From Bacteriovorax sp. BAL6_X (GTDB taxonomy: Bacteria; Bdellovibrionota; Bacteriovoracia; Bacteriovoracales; Bacteriovoracaceae): DNA of 64,000 bases. The stretch lies in contig NZ_AUMC01000010.1 of NCBI RefSeq assembly GCF_000443995.1, positions 372,001 through 436,000 of the forward strand, in the 5' to 3' direction. Position 1 is the stretch's first letter; the number at the start of each line of letters is the position of its first letter. A program made the translations under genes and the position numbers. Below are positions 33,685 to 43,213 of this stretch, one piece after another. The notes beneath the pieces are model-generated. The model was not told where the DNA came from and searched no databases. It saw nothing but the letters and a program-made list of their open reading frames with translations.

Positions 33685-34476
33685 ATGTCGAAAATTCCAA
33701 CGAATTTGAAGTACCAACTTTACGAAAAGTCAGTTCAAAATCACGAAGCTGATATTGAATTTATCAACAAAGAGTATAAGAAGATTTTTGGACGCTCTCC
33801 AAGAACTTTAAGAGAAGACTTTGGTGGTACGGCCGCGATGGCATGTGACTGGGTAAAAGAAGCTGGTGATCGAGAAGCTTGGGGAATTGATCTTGATGAA
33901 GAGCCACAAGCGTATGGAATTGAAAATCACTACTCTCGTCTAACAGACGAAGAGAAAACACGTATGCATTATATCAATGGAAATGTGCTTGATAATTATG
34001 ATTTTAAAGCAGATGTTACTGTTGCCTTTAATTTTTCATACTTTATTTTCAAAGAAAGAAATGTCCTTCTTAATTACTTTAAGCAGGTAAAGAAGAATAT
34101 GGGACCAGAGAGTGTTTTCATGGTCGATATCTTTGGTGGAGAAGAGTGTCGTCAAGAGTTAGAGGAAGAAACAGAGCACGATGACCATACATACTTCTGG
34201 GATTGCGATAGCTACAATCCATTAACTGAAGAAGTACAATACTATATTCACTTTAAGACACATAGTGATGGAAAACTTTATCGCAAGGCCTTCTCTTATG
34301 ATTGGAGACATTGGTCAATAGGTGAGATCAAAGACATAATGAAGGATGCTGGTTTTGAGAATATTATCACTTACTGGGAAGGTGAGGATGATGATGGCTC
34401 AGGCGATGGGATTTTCTATCGCTCATCAGTTGAAGAAAATTGTGAGTCTTGGGTAACCTATATTATGGCCTATTAA
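33685..34476 (+). CDS. Class I SAM-dependent methyltransferase
   Basis: 263 aa. The SAM-binding motif I variant LREDFGGTAAMACDWVK is followed by the acidic strand EAWGIDLDEEP, a second-motif region MHYINGNVLDNYDFKADVTVAFNFSYF, and a typical catalytic sheet. The substrate is not identifiable. Its C-terminus (GSGDGIFYRSSVEENCESWVTYIMAY) is conserved-looking, as in a family of small-molecule or peptide methylases. Last gene of the LMW-PTP/greB/DUF6165 unit, 18 nt after DUF6165. Confidence 0.8.
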   Translation: MSKIPTNLKYQLYEKSVQNHEADIEFINKEYKKIFGRSPRTLREDFGGTAAMACDWVKEAGDREAWGIDLDEEPQAYGIENHYSRLTDEEKTRMHYINGNVLDNYDFKADVTVAFNFSYFIFKERNVLLNYFKQVKKNMGPESVFMVDIFGGEECRQELEEETEHDDHTYFWDCDSYNPLTEEVQYYIHFKTHSDGKLYRKAFSYDWRHWSIGEIKDIMKDAGFENIITYWEGEDDDGSGDGIFYRSSVEENCESWVTYIMAY

Positions 34477-34591
34477 TCTGATTTCAGTAGGTTAGTGAAT
34501 GTAAATTCGATATAAATACACAAAAAATAAATAAATTTCCCTTTTCAATGCTACAAGCTACTGTTTTTAAATTTAAATAGGACAGTAGCTT

Positions 34592-37500
34592 GTGAAAAAA
34601 TTAGTTTCATACTTTGTAGGAAATAGTTTTCTAGTAAACTTATTAAGTATCATGATGGTGCTATTTGGAATTATCTCCCTTGCCCATATGAAACGAGACT
34701 TAATCTCTAATTGGTCTTCAAAAAGAATTCAAGTAACGGCCACTCTAACAGGTGCAAGCGCTTCTCAAGTTGAGAGATTTCTTACTTATCCAATTGAGCG
34801 TGCCATAAAAGGTAGTGCTGGTATTGATAAGATTTGGTCAAATTCACAACAAGGGTATATGCGTATCAATGTTGATGTAAAAGACGAATTTGAAGAAATC
34901 AATGATCTAGAAACACGCATTAAAGACTCTATTGAAACGATTCGTGGAGACCTTCCTTCTGAAACTAAAGATATTGTCGTTCGCCATATTAAGCAAACAG
35001 ACTCTTGGTTTAACTACTATGCAATTTTAAACTTTGATCAAAATAGCGATCTCCATCAGAATTGGCTTTTAAAAATTGAAGAAGAACTTGAAAGGATTAA
35101 TGGTATTTCAAGAGTTGATACTTACGGCTACACTAAAGATCTCTATATTAAGCTAAAAGTTGATAATATGGCCCGCTACAGAATTGCTCCTTCTGATATT
35201 TATAATAAAATTAAAGAAACATTTAGAATTTACCCTCTAGGAAGTATTCGCAAGGGAAGTGATTCTTACTCAATTGAAATTGAAAATCTTAAATATGATA
35301 TCGAGTCTCTTAATAATCTTTTAATTCGTTCTAATAACTCAAGCCACACGCTTCGCCTCAAAGACTTAGCAACTCTTGAGTACCGTTTGCCCAAGATTAA
35401 CAGAACTAATTATACAAATGGTAAGCCGGGGATAAGCTTTAATATCTTTAAAGATGTTGAAGCTGACTCAATTACATTAAAAGAGATGTTAGAAGATAAA
35501 CTCGCTAAGATAAATAAAGAAGCTCCAGAAGAAATAAATATCATTAGTGTTGAGGATGGCCCTGCATTTATTGAAAGGCAAATTAATGCACTTCAGTCGA
35601 ATGCTCTAATGGGAATCATTCTTGTTCTTATCACTCTTTGTTTGTTTCTTGGTTTTAAGACGGCAATTATGACGTCTATTGGGATGCCTCTTGCTTACTT
35701 CTTTACCTTTACTGTACTTGAAACAATGGGGATCTCAATTGATCTAATCTCTGTCGTAGGAATGTTACTCGTAATCGGTATTCTTGTTGATGATGCTATT
35801 ATTATTTCAGAACAATATATGCAAAATCTTGAAAAGGGTGCAAGCTCTAAAGACGCTGCTGTTGGAGCAGTCCTTTCCACTTGGAAGCCTATTTGTGGAA
35901 CCGTTGCTACCACTCTGATTGCCTTTACTCCTATCCTTGTTGGAAAGGATTCAATGTCAAATATCTTAATGGCAATTCCTGTTGTTGTTTTCTCTGCTCT
36001 TCTTTTGAGTTTGTTTGAAAGTTTCTTTATTCTTCCAAACCACTTAAAGCACTTTGTGACAAAGGCAAATGCACATCATGAGTCAAGCTACTTTCAACGA
36101 TTTAAACGCGGATACCTGAGACTTCTTGATGGCGCATTAAGGTGGCGTTATATAGTTTTAGCAGGCTTTGTTGTGGCCATGATTGGTTCAATTATATTTG
36201 CAAGCAAGAATATCAATTTCAATTTCAATTTAAGTATCTCTTCTGAGACTGTTGAATTTATTGGAGCATTAAAAAAGTCTGAGGGCCTTGATGATTCGTA
36301 TAAACAACTTGCTCCGCTTGAAGAGGTAATGAATAAGATTGATAAAAATAAATATAATAATTATCAATTTACGATTGGCCAAAATTATACAAATGGTAAG
36401 AAACAAGAAGGTCCACAATATTTTAGCTATCGAGTTTCATTTTCTCAGCTTGATAATAATGTTGAGGCCAATAAGAAAGATGTTCAAGACTATCTTAAGG
36501 ATCAGCTCAAAGAACTAGAGAAAACAGGTAAGTTTGAAAGATTGGAAGTAAAAATTGCAAAAGGTGGAAATGATGAAAGTCGTGAAAATCTCGTTGAAGT
36601 AACAATTCAGTCCCTCTCTCCATTTAATGTTGAAGAGGTAACAGAGTATACAAAGAAGGCCATTGAAGATTTACAGATTGAAGGTATAAAGTCGGTAGAT
36701 TTAGATGATTCTCTTTTTAAGGATGCTTGGGTTTTCACTCCTAAGAAAAATGAAATACAATCTCGTGGGCTCTCTCTTGGACAGGTCTCTAGTCAACTTG
36801 TTCAATTTATTAATAAGAATGAAGTTTATGAGTACACAAGTGGTAATCGTAAAATTCGTTTCTTAACTTATGCTGCTGATGGGGATGACTTAACTTTTGA
36901 AGAGCTTGGAAACCTTCCTGTTGTTCTTGCAAATGGTGAAGTCATTAAGTCTTCAGAGATTGGTACTTGGAAGAAGCAGAAGAAGCAATCAGTAATTAGA
37001 CACTCAAACTTAATGAGAAAGGTTGTAGTAGATCTTCCGTTTGATAAAGAGATTGTAAAAAAAGAAGTACTGATTAAAAAAGTTGATCTTCTAACAAAAG
37101 AGCTTTCAAAAAAATATCCAGACTTAATGTTTAATGCACAAGATGCTGATGAGCAGTCGAGAAAGAATAAGAATTCGATGATTAAGAAATTTGCATTTGC
37201 TCTTCTTGGTATCTTCTTCGTTCTTGCAATTGTTCTTAGAAGTATCATGCAACCACTTCTTATTTGTTCTGCTATTCCATTTGGTGTTATTGGAGTTATT
37301 TGGGCATTCTACTTTCAGGGACTAGATATTAGCTTAATGGCAATTATCGGTATCATTGGAATGGCCGGGGTTGTTGTTAATGACAGCTTACTTCTTGTTG
37401 TGACAATTAATGAGAAAAGAAGAGACTGGTTTAGCTTTCACCGCCCTGAAATCCTTGAAGGAGCAGGAAGTCGACTTAGAGCAATCATTCTAACAAGTAT

Positions 37501-37774
37501 CACAACTCTTGGTGGTGTTTTCCCAATGGCCTATGCAATTGGTGGAGACTCTGGATTTACTAAGGGGCTGGCCATGAGTATGGGATGGGGACTACTTTTT
37601 GCAACAGTTCTAACCCTTATTGTCCTTCCTTGTATGCTACTTATTCAAAGAGACTTTATGGTTTTCTTTAAGCGTAAAATTTTAAGAAAAGGAATAGTTG
37701 AGGAAATTATTGAAGAAGTTGATGAAGTTGTTATCGTAACTAATAAGTTAGAAGAAGAAAGTGTTATTCATTAG
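34592..37774 (+). CDS. RND-family efflux permease (AcrB/MdtC-like), orphan
   Basis: 1060 aa with about 12 membrane helices (first at residues ~10-30; blocks near 335-470, 525-545, 855-1040) and two large periplasmic loops. TM-region signatures VVGMLLVIGILVDDAI and IIGMAGVVVNDSLLLVV are those of the AcrB superfamily; the Asp pair in ILVDDAI fits proton relay. Translation starts at GTG 34592. No membrane-fusion or outer-membrane component gene is near, so partners must be elsewhere. Ends in an acidic cytoplasmic tail that overlaps the convergent lipoprotein gene by 4 nt. Confidence 0.9.
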   Translation: MKKLVSYFVGNSFLVNLLSIMMVLFGIISLAHMKRDLISNWSSKRIQVTATLTGASASQVERFLTYPIERAIKGSAGIDKIWSNSQQGYMRINVDVKDEFEEINDLETRIKDSIETIRGDLPSETKDIVVRHIKQTDSWFNYYAILNFDQNSDLHQNWLLKIEEELERINGISRVDTYGYTKDLYIKLKVDNMARYRIAPSDIYNKIKETFRIYPLGSIRKGSDSYSIEIENLKYDIESLNNLLIRSNNSSHTLRLKDLATLEYRLPKINRTNYTNGKPGISFNIFKDVEADSITLKEMLEDKLAKINKEAPEEINIISVEDGPAFIERQINALQSNALMGIILVLITLCLFLGFKTAIMTSIGMPLAYFFTFTVLETMGISIDLISVVGMLLVIGILVDDAIIISEQYMQNLEKGASSKDAAVGAVLSTWKPICGTVATTLIAFTPILVGKDSMSNILMAIPVVVFSALLLSLFESFFILPNHLKHFVTKANAHHESSYFQRFKRGYLRLLDGALRWRYIVLAGFVVAMIGSIIFASKNINFNFNLSISSETVEFIGALKKSEGLDDSYKQLAPLEEVMNKIDKNKYNNYQFTIGQNYTNGKKQEGPQYFSYRVSFSQLDNNVEANKKDVQDYLKDQLKELEKTGKFERLEVKIAKGGNDESRENLVEVTIQSLSPFNVEEVTEYTKKAIEDLQIEGIKSVDLDDSLFKDAWVFTPKKNEIQSRGLSLGQVSSQLVQFINKNEVYEYTSGNRKIRFLTYAADGDDLTFEELGNLPVVLANGEVIKSSEIGTWKKQKKQSVIRHSNLMRKVVVDLPFDKEIVKKEVLIKKVDLLTKELSKKYPDLMFNAQDADEQSRKNKNSMIKKFAFALLGIFFVLAIVLRSIMQPLLICSAIPFGVIGVIWAFYFQGLDISLMAIIGIIGMAGVVVNDSLLLVVTINEKRRDWFSFHRPEILEGAGSRLRAIILTSITTLGGVFPMAYAIGGDSGFTKGLAMSMGWGLLFATVLTLIVLPCMLLIQRDFMVFFKRKILRKGIVEEIIEEVDEVVIVTNKLEEESVIH

Positions 37775-38289
37775 AATAACTCTTTCTCCGCTTCTTTTGC
37801 TTTTTGCTCTTCAATTTTCTTGATCATTGCCTCTCTTTTGAGAATACGATCTATGCGGTAGAGGATGGTCTTTTCAAGGATTCCATCTGAGCGAACTAGT
37901 CGCCATCCTTGTAGGAAGTCTTTTTCAATCATCTGGCGACGATAGATTGAAACCTTAGAAACTTCTTGTTTTCCGCGATACCCTTTAATGACATTAATAA
38001 CTAATTTAAATTGAGCTGCCTTTACCATTTCTTTAGAGCCAAAGGCATCAGAGAAGTTAATTTGACTCGTATTGTTGATCCAGCGAGTTTTTACGACTCC
38101 AGCTTCTTGGTTTTTAACTGAAATATCGTACTGTTGCATAATTTCTAAAACTGCTTGCCATGTTTGATTAAAATTGGACTTGTAGGTCTTTGAAGGAATC
38201 TCTGATTCTTCAACAAGTTGTTCAAATTGCTCGTACGAACTACAACTAAATAGCAGGGAAAAAAGCACTATTATTTTTAACATTTTCAT
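37771..38289 (-). CDS. Lipoprotein with BamC/NlpB-like helix-grip segment
   Basis: 172 aa, signal ending in the lipobox LLFSCSS (Cys16). The mature part (FNQTWQAVLEIMQQYDISVKNQEAGVVKTRWI...FKLVINVIKGYRGKQEVSKVSIYRRQMIEKDF) resembles the repeated helix-grip unit of BamC/NlpB, at about half its length. A role in outer-membrane assembly is therefore possible but weak. Rich in charged helices at the C-terminus. Its stop overlaps that of the RND gene. Confidence 0.7.
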   Translation of the reverse strand: MKMLKIIVLFSLLFSCSSYEQFEQLVEESEIPSKTYKSNFNQTWQAVLEIMQQYDISVKNQEAGVVKTRWINNTSQINFSDAFGSKEMVKAAQFKLVINVIKGYRGKQEVSKVSIYRRQMIEKDFLQGWRLVRSDGILEKTILYRIDRILKREAMIKKIEEQKAKEAEKELF

Positions 38290-38354
38290 ATAATTATAAT
38301 AACATAGTCATAGACTCGATCGAGATAGAAAAATTGACACCAAAGGAGACGGTA

Positions 38355-39320
38355 GTGGAGCATTTTGGTCAGATGAAGGAAGTTTTAAAACTTGAAGCTG
38401 ATTCAATTCTAAGAGTTATTGATCTCTTAGATGAGACGATGTGTAATAAACTGACAGATGTCTTCGAGTATCTCCATGCCCACAACGGACAAATGGTTTT
38501 ATGTGGTGTTGGAAAGTCTGGACTTATTGGTGAGAAACTATCTTCAACATTTAGCTCTTTAGGTCTTCGCTCTATTTTTCTTCACCCTACAGAGGCCCTG
38601 CACGGTGACCTTGGGAGAGTTAGTGAAAACGATGCAATTATCTTCTTATCGAAATCTGGCACAACGAGCGAAATTCTTAAATTAATTCCATTTCTAAGAA
38701 TTAGAAAAGAAAATCGAATAGCACTCGTAGGTGATTTATCAAAGCAAATTGCCCTTGAATGTGGAATATCTTTTGACTGTTCTGTAGAGCGTGAGGCCTG
38801 TATTAATGATCTCGCTCCAACAACTTCTTCAACCGTTGCTCTTGCTATGGGGGATGCAATTGCTGTCGCCTATGAGAAATTTGTAGGACTTTCGCGTGAA
38901 GGTTTTGCAATTAATCATCCAGGTGGAAAATTAGGAAAGTCCCTTACGATGAAGGTAAAAGATTTAATGTGGGTTTATAAAGAATGTCCAATACTTAAAT
39001 CAACTAATCTTCTAAAAGATGCAGTTCTTGAAATGACGAATAAGCCTCTAGGGGCATTGGCCGTTATTGATAATGGCAACTTTAGTGGAATTCTTGTGGA
39101 AGGTGATATCAGGCGCTCAATTGCTAAGAACGCCAATGCGCTTGAAACGGCACTAAGTGAAATCATGACAAATGAGCCAAAGAAGGTTTCTTCAGATGAT
39201 CTTGCAATCGATGCGCTTGCACTAATGGAACAGAATAAGATTTATGTTCTTCCTGTTATTGATGGGACTGAATTTAAGGGTTTTATTCGCATGCACGACC
39301 TACTGAAGGAAGGCTTCTAG
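38355..39320 (+). CDS. kdsD: Arabinose-5-phosphate isomerase (KdsD/KpsF)
   Basis: 321 aa. SIS domain with MVLCGVGKSGLIGEKLSSTFSSLG, HGDLGRV and FLSKSGTTSEI, then two CBS repeats from about residue 200 (MKVKDLMWVYKE; IMTNEPKKVSSDDL). Converts ribulose-5-phosphate to arabinose-5-phosphate for Kdo in lipopolysaccharide. The frame opens earlier (TTG 38334), but AAAGGAG with a 6-nt gap points to GTG 38355. Followed convergently by lnt, another envelope gene. Confidence 0.93.
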   Translation: MEHFGQMKEVLKLEADSILRVIDLLDETMCNKLTDVFEYLHAHNGQMVLCGVGKSGLIGEKLSSTFSSLGLRSIFLHPTEALHGDLGRVSENDAIIFLSKSGTTSEILKLIPFLRIRKENRIALVGDLSKQIALECGISFDCSVEREACINDLAPTTSSTVALAMGDAIAVAYEKFVGLSREGFAINHPGGKLGKSLTMKVKDLMWVYKECPILKSTNLLKDAVLEMTNKPLGALAVIDNGNFSGILVEGDIRRSIAKNANALETALSEIMTNEPKKVSSDDLAIDALALMEQNKIYVLPVIDGTEFKGFIRMHDLLKEGF

Positions 39321-39326
39321 TTGGCC

Positions 39327-40778
39327 CTAAAGTGAAAAATCCTTAATTTCTTGTTTAAAGTTCTCTGTTCGAATTAGTTCTCGTCCATCTTGCTTGATTA
39401 CGGCCGAGATCCCTGTATTTGTTGCTCTTATAATTGGAAGGTTAAATTCCACAGCTCGCCACTTTGCTAAGAATAAATGCTGCTCTTGTTCTGAATAAGG
39501 CCCGTACCAAGAATCATTAGTAACATTGACAATGAAGTCTATTTTCTCTCCACGCTTCTTAACTTCTTTAATATACTTCCTAACATAGCGAGGGAAGAGA
39601 ACTTCATAACAGATAAGTGATATAAAGTTTTTATTTTTGACTTCAAAATTTGTGTACTTCGTTCCACTTGCAAAGAATGAAATATTAGTTAGGTGAGGGG
39701 CAAGGTACTTATTCAGTGGACCAAAAGGCAGGCCCTCTCCAAATGGAATAAGAACTTGTTTGTGATAAACTTGGTCAATGATCCCTTCTCCTCGAGATAA
39801 GATAGTCGCATTATAAGTATTTTCTAAGACGCTCGGATCTGCTGAGGCGAGATCGTATGTTCCAATGAAGTAACTAGCTTCACTTTTAACGAAAAGCTCC
39901 GTTAACTCACTAGCAAGTTTTTTATTTTCCTTTGAAAAAACAAATCTCGGATACGATGTCTCAGGCCAAATTACAAGGTCAATATCATCAACTCCATCAG
40001 CTAGACTTAGATCCTTATAGATATTAATTACCTCAGACGAAGCAAGCCTAAGGCCTTGTTCAGATTTGAGCTTTAAGTCGTTCCCAATATTTCCTTGTAC
40101 AATGCGAATCTTAAGGTCATCTCCAATTTTGGCCTTAATAGGACCTACACCAAAGTTAACAAGTAGGAGTGATAGAATTATTCCACCTTGTACCTTGTGG
40201 AGCTTTTGTTTTTGATAGAACATGAAAATAAGATGTCCTATAAATAAGCTTAAGAAGCTATAGAATGGTACACCTAGTAGTCTTGCTGGCTTTAGAAATG
40301 GAGAGATCTTAAGCCATGGGTGACCAAAAAGAGCTGGGAATTGTTGTGGTGTAAAGTATTCTAGAACTACAAAAATTAGTGAGTAGAGGATTCCTCCTGC
40401 TAGTGTATCAACTTTCACATACTTCTTTAGAAAGAAGACAATGATGAGAAAGAGGTAGAACTGAGGGGCGATAATAACTGAAAAAAGTTGCCACAGAATA
40501 AAGTTGAAAGGAAAGAATAAATTTCCAAACTCATTTAACGTAAAAGTTAACCAGTAATATCCAGCAAAATTATATCCCCAACAGAATAAGAAAATATTTA
40601 AGAGATTATGTTTAAATCGATTTTCATTTTTTAATCCGTAAAAAAGAATGGCCGCACTTAAAAAAATGGTTGGAAAGATTGTGAATTTACCAATGAATGG
40701 GAAATTTAACGCGTAAATGATACCTGCAAGAATGTGTACAACTGGCAGGAAGAATTTATATTTCAGCAGGCTAGACAT
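39327..40778 (-). CDS. lnt: Apolipoprotein N-acyltransferase
   Basis: 483 aa. About seven membrane helices in the first half, then a periplasmic nitrilase-like domain with the Glu-Lys-Cys triad: WPETSYPRF (Glu), KQVLIPFGEGLPFG (Lys) and ISLICYEVLFPRY (Cys). Adds the third acyl chain to lipoproteins, fitting the many lipoproteins in this window. The stop is 6 nt from the convergent kdsD stop. Confidence 0.94.
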   Translation of the reverse strand: MSSLLKYKFFLPVVHILAGIIYALNFPFIGKFTIFPTIFLSAAILFYGLKNENRFKHNLLNIFLFCWGYNFAGYYWLTFTLNEFGNLFFPFNFILWQLFSVIIAPQFYLFLIIVFFLKKYVKVDTLAGGILYSLIFVVLEYFTPQQFPALFGHPWLKISPFLKPARLLGVPFYSFLSLFIGHLIFMFYQKQKLHKVQGGIILSLLLVNFGVGPIKAKIGDDLKIRIVQGNIGNDLKLKSEQGLRLASSEVINIYKDLSLADGVDDIDLVIWPETSYPRFVFSKENKKLASELTELFVKSEASYFIGTYDLASADPSVLENTYNATILSRGEGIIDQVYHKQVLIPFGEGLPFGPLNKYLAPHLTNISFFASGTKYTNFEVKNKNFISLICYEVLFPRYVRKYIKEVKKRGEKIDFIVNVTNDSWYGPYSEQEQHLFLAKWRAVEFNLPIIRATNTGISAVIKQDGRELIRTENFKQEIKDFSL

Positions 40779-40841
40779 ACTTTATTGTCGTATATGATTT
40801 AACATTTGCCAATACTAAGCTTATGAAATTACAATATTCTT

Positions 40842-41501
40842 ATGGATAAAGAATTCTTAAACGACATACAAAAACATCAACATCTCTTCATGGAAGATAA
40901 TATTGCACAGGAAGTGCAACTTATAACATGTCCGAAGTGCGATAGTGAAGATATCTTTGAGGCCCGTTGCCAAAATTGCGACTTCGATTTATCTTTCAAT
41001 CCATTAGGAGAGCCATTAGGGGAGAAGAGTTTCTATACTTTTCGAGAGAGGTATTGGCTAACATTATCTCCTCTTGAAATGGAAAACCCTGCGATTTTTC
41101 AAGGTGATGTGAAGTTTAAGAAGTTCATGATTAAAGTCCGTCGCCGCTATAATAATCTTCTTGATTACTTCTATAGCGAAGAGTCGAAGAACGATAAACT
41201 TAGACCTTTATATCTACAAGAGCTTGTCGATATTGTTATTGAGATGATGAATTCAGGTGTGAGTGAGCAAGAAATTTGGCAACCTTATACGCAGAAGGGA
41301 ATTGATGAAATCTCTCTCTATGAACGTATTAAAGAGGCCATTTCTGAAACACGAGAGCATAATAAAAGCCAAGTCGAAAGTTTTCTTGATTATAAAATGA
41401 TGGGATTTTTTAAGGTATCTTATTTATTATATGGAATGCTGGCGGTGATTTTTATTATGGGGACGACCCTTGCGCTTACGTCCTATTTAAGGGCCATCTA
41501 G
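40842..41501 (+). CDS. Zinc-ribbon protein with C-terminal membrane anchor
   Basis: 219 aa. An N-terminal four-Cys ribbon ITCPKCDSEDIFEARCQNCDFDL (CxxC...CxxC) is followed by an all-helical middle region and one C-terminal membrane segment (YLLYGMLAVIFIMGTTLAL), so the ribbon faces the cytoplasm. No family recognised. Convergent with the subtilase gene, with 8 nt between the stops. Confidence 0.7.
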   Translation: MDKEFLNDIQKHQHLFMEDNIAQEVQLITCPKCDSEDIFEARCQNCDFDLSFNPLGEPLGEKSFYTFRERYWLTLSPLEMENPAIFQGDVKFKKFMIKVRRRYNNLLDYFYSEESKNDKLRPLYLQELVDIVIEMMNSGVSEQEIWQPYTQKGIDEISLYERIKEAISETREHNKSQVESFLDYKMMGFFKVSYLLYGMLAVIFIMGTTLALTSYLRAI

Positions 41502-41509
41502 AAATTATA

Positions 41510-42649
41510 TTATTTTCTGATAATTACTTTTGGAGTGTTTGCTACTTCTCTCTTGCTTCCTTTGTAATTAGCAAGTTTTCCGTTCGTTTTCGTGTTTAGC
41601 TTCTCTGCAAGTTCAACTGCTGCTGTCGCATCAACACGTCCTGAAGATTTAACCTTTCCATTAAAAGTGATCTCTTTCTTTGCAGTGATTGAGATAATCT
41701 TCTTGATTTGTTTTGCTGAAAGACCTGGGTATCCAGCTTTTAACATTGCAGCTACTCCCGAAACAAATGCTGTTGCTTGTGAAGTACCTGTTAGTAGTCC
41801 ATTTCTTGATGTAGGAATAGCAGAGTTAATCTTATATCCTGGTGCTGAAACGTCTACAGTTTGTGCTCCCCAATTTGAAGAATTAAGGATCTTCATTGAC
41901 TGGTCGTGAGCAGTTACTGTAATGATATTTGATAACTTGTAGCTTGCTGGGAAATATGCTGTTTTCTTGTTATCGATATTTTCTTGCTCGTTACCAGCTG
42001 CTGCGACAACGATAATTCCCTTTCTTTCTGCTTTTTTAAGAATTTCAAGTTCTTCTAAATCTGGCTCTGGTCCACCACCAGAGTAGTTGATAATATCAAC
42101 ACCAAGATCAACTGCATAACGAAGTGCCTTGATTGTTGAGTTTAAGTTATCCTTACCTGAAGCATGGCGATTGTAATACTTAAGTGAAAGAATCTTAACA
42201 TTTGGGAAAACTGATTTAATAATCCCTGAAACGTGAGTTCCGTGACGGTTTTTATCATAAGGAGTATTCACATTACTTGCGCCCTTAGAGAAGTCTAGGC
42301 CAAAGTTAGTAATACTAGCATCACCTTTAGGTACATAAATATTATCTTTAAGGAATGGGTGAGTTGGATCAATACCTGTATCAATTACTGCTACTACAAC
42401 TTCTTTTTGAGTTGTTAGCTTCTTAAGTGCTCCTGGAAGATTAATTGAACCTTGCGCAAAGTTATTCTTAATTCCCCAGCTTGAAAAACGAGATCTAAGT
42501 ACATCAGTATTTGATGTTTCTTTTTGGTATTCTTTTTTGAAAACACGTTGTCTTAATTGATCAAATGATAATTTTTGACCTTTTTCAGCTCCAAAAGCAA
42601 AAGAGCTAGCAATTAAAGTAGAAAGTAGAAGAAAAGATTTTAGTTTCAA
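41510..42649 (-). CDS. Secreted subtilisin-like serine protease (S8 family)
   Basis: 379 aa. Signal peptide MKLKSFLLLSTLIASSFAFGA. The triad is intact: Asp90 (VAVIDTGIDP), His136 (RHGTHVSG) and Ser290 (TGTSQATA), with oxyanion Asn220 (AAAGNEQE). The N-terminal ~65 residues may be a short propeptide. The start is a TTG: AAGGAG is placed 6 nt before it and no ATG fits. Likely an extracellular digestive protease. Predicted promoter region shared with nothing else on this strand. Confidence 0.9.
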   Translation of the reverse strand: MKLKSFLLLSTLIASSFAFGAEKGQKLSFDQLRQRVFKKEYQKETSNTDVLRSRFSSWGIKNNFAQGSINLPGALKKLTTQKEVVVAVIDTGIDPTHPFLKDNIYVPKGDASITNFGLDFSKGASNVNTPYDKNRHGTHVSGIIKSVFPNVKILSLKYYNRHASGKDNLNSTIKALRYAVDLGVDIINYSGGGPEPDLEELEILKKAERKGIIVVAAAGNEQENIDNKKTAYFPASYKLSNIITVTAHDQSMKILNSSNWGAQTVDVSAPGYKINSAIPTSRNGLLTGTSQATAFVSGVAAMLKAGYPGLSAKQIKKIISITAKKEITFNGKVKSSGRVDATAAVELAEKLNTKTNGKLANYKGSKREVANTPKVIIRK

Positions 42650-42737
42650 AAAGTGCTCCTTAGTAACTCAAACTCACTGTTATAGAATGCACAGCATGTG
42701 CCAACACTATGACAGAATTCTACCTACTTAAACCGTT

Positions 42738-42773
42738 CACCTATAGCCTATATGGATAGTTTATAGATAGGTG
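42738..42773. promoter_or_regulatory. Upstream inverted repeat, candidate enhancer-binding site
   Basis: CACCTAT (42738-42744) and ATAGGTG (42767-42773) are perfect inverted copies about 110-145 bp above the sigma-54 type promoter. That is the usual distance for an upstream activator site of a sigma-54 enhancer-binding protein. Assignment is inferred from position only. Confidence 0.3.
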
Positions 42774-42880
42774 TCAAAATCTTATACACTATTTTGAAAG
42801 TGGTGATAGAAAATAAGGCCAAAAGGCCACCGTGTTCATTACTCCACTTTATTAAGTTACCGTAATTATTATATCAGACT

Positions 42881-42898
42881 TTGGCATGGCCCGTGCTT
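42881..42898 (+). promoter_or_regulatory. Sigma-54 type promoter
   Basis: TTGGCATGGCCCGTGCTT carries GG and GC elements exactly 10 bp apart and matches YTGGCACGRNNNTTGCW at all but two positions. The inferred transcript start near 42909 gives a short leader for the 72-aa gene at 42940. Confidence 0.6.
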
Positions 42899-42939
42899 AA
42901 TTATGAATAGAAGAAGAACTTACCATGGAGGGTAATTCA

Positions 42940-43158
42940 GTGAAAACAATTTGGACATTATCAATTAGCATCTTTGTCTTTGCATATGTCATGATCGTAG
43001 CACCAATTAATAACACAAATTCAAGTACTACGAGTCCTAAGGTAGAGGAGATCCTCAAATCAAATGAACAAGTTAAGAAAGTTTTACAAAGGGATATATC
43101 AAAATATGTCTATATAAAGAAGGAGACCTTTAGTGTAGACGAGGGGATGGCCCTATAA
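42940..43158 (+). CDS. Small membrane-anchored protein, 72 aa
   Basis: One N-terminal membrane helix (TIWTLSISIFVFAYVMIVAPI), then a short polar tail (VEEILKSNEQVKKVLQRD..YVYIKKETFSVDEGMAL). A GTG at 42940 is the likely start: GGAGG at 42927-42931 is placed 8 nt before it. The ATG at 42925 would put this motif inside the coding region. No family recognised. Behind a sigma-54 type promoter and ended by a strong terminator. Confidence 0.65.
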   Translation: MKTIWTLSISIFVFAYVMIVAPINNTNSSTTSPKVEEILKSNEQVKKVLQRDISKYVYIKKETFSVDEGMAL

Positions 43159-43160
43159 TA

Positions 43161-43186
43161 AAAAAGCCTGCAGTTGCAGGCTTTTT
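43161..43186. terminator. Strong bidirectional terminator
   Basis: AAAAAGCCTGC and GCAGGCTTTTT form an 11-bp stem with loop AGTT. It serves the 72-aa gene and, from the other side, the DksA-like gene. Confidence 0.9.
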
Positions 43187-43213
43187 TAACTAACATTTGG
43201 AATATGTAAAAAG

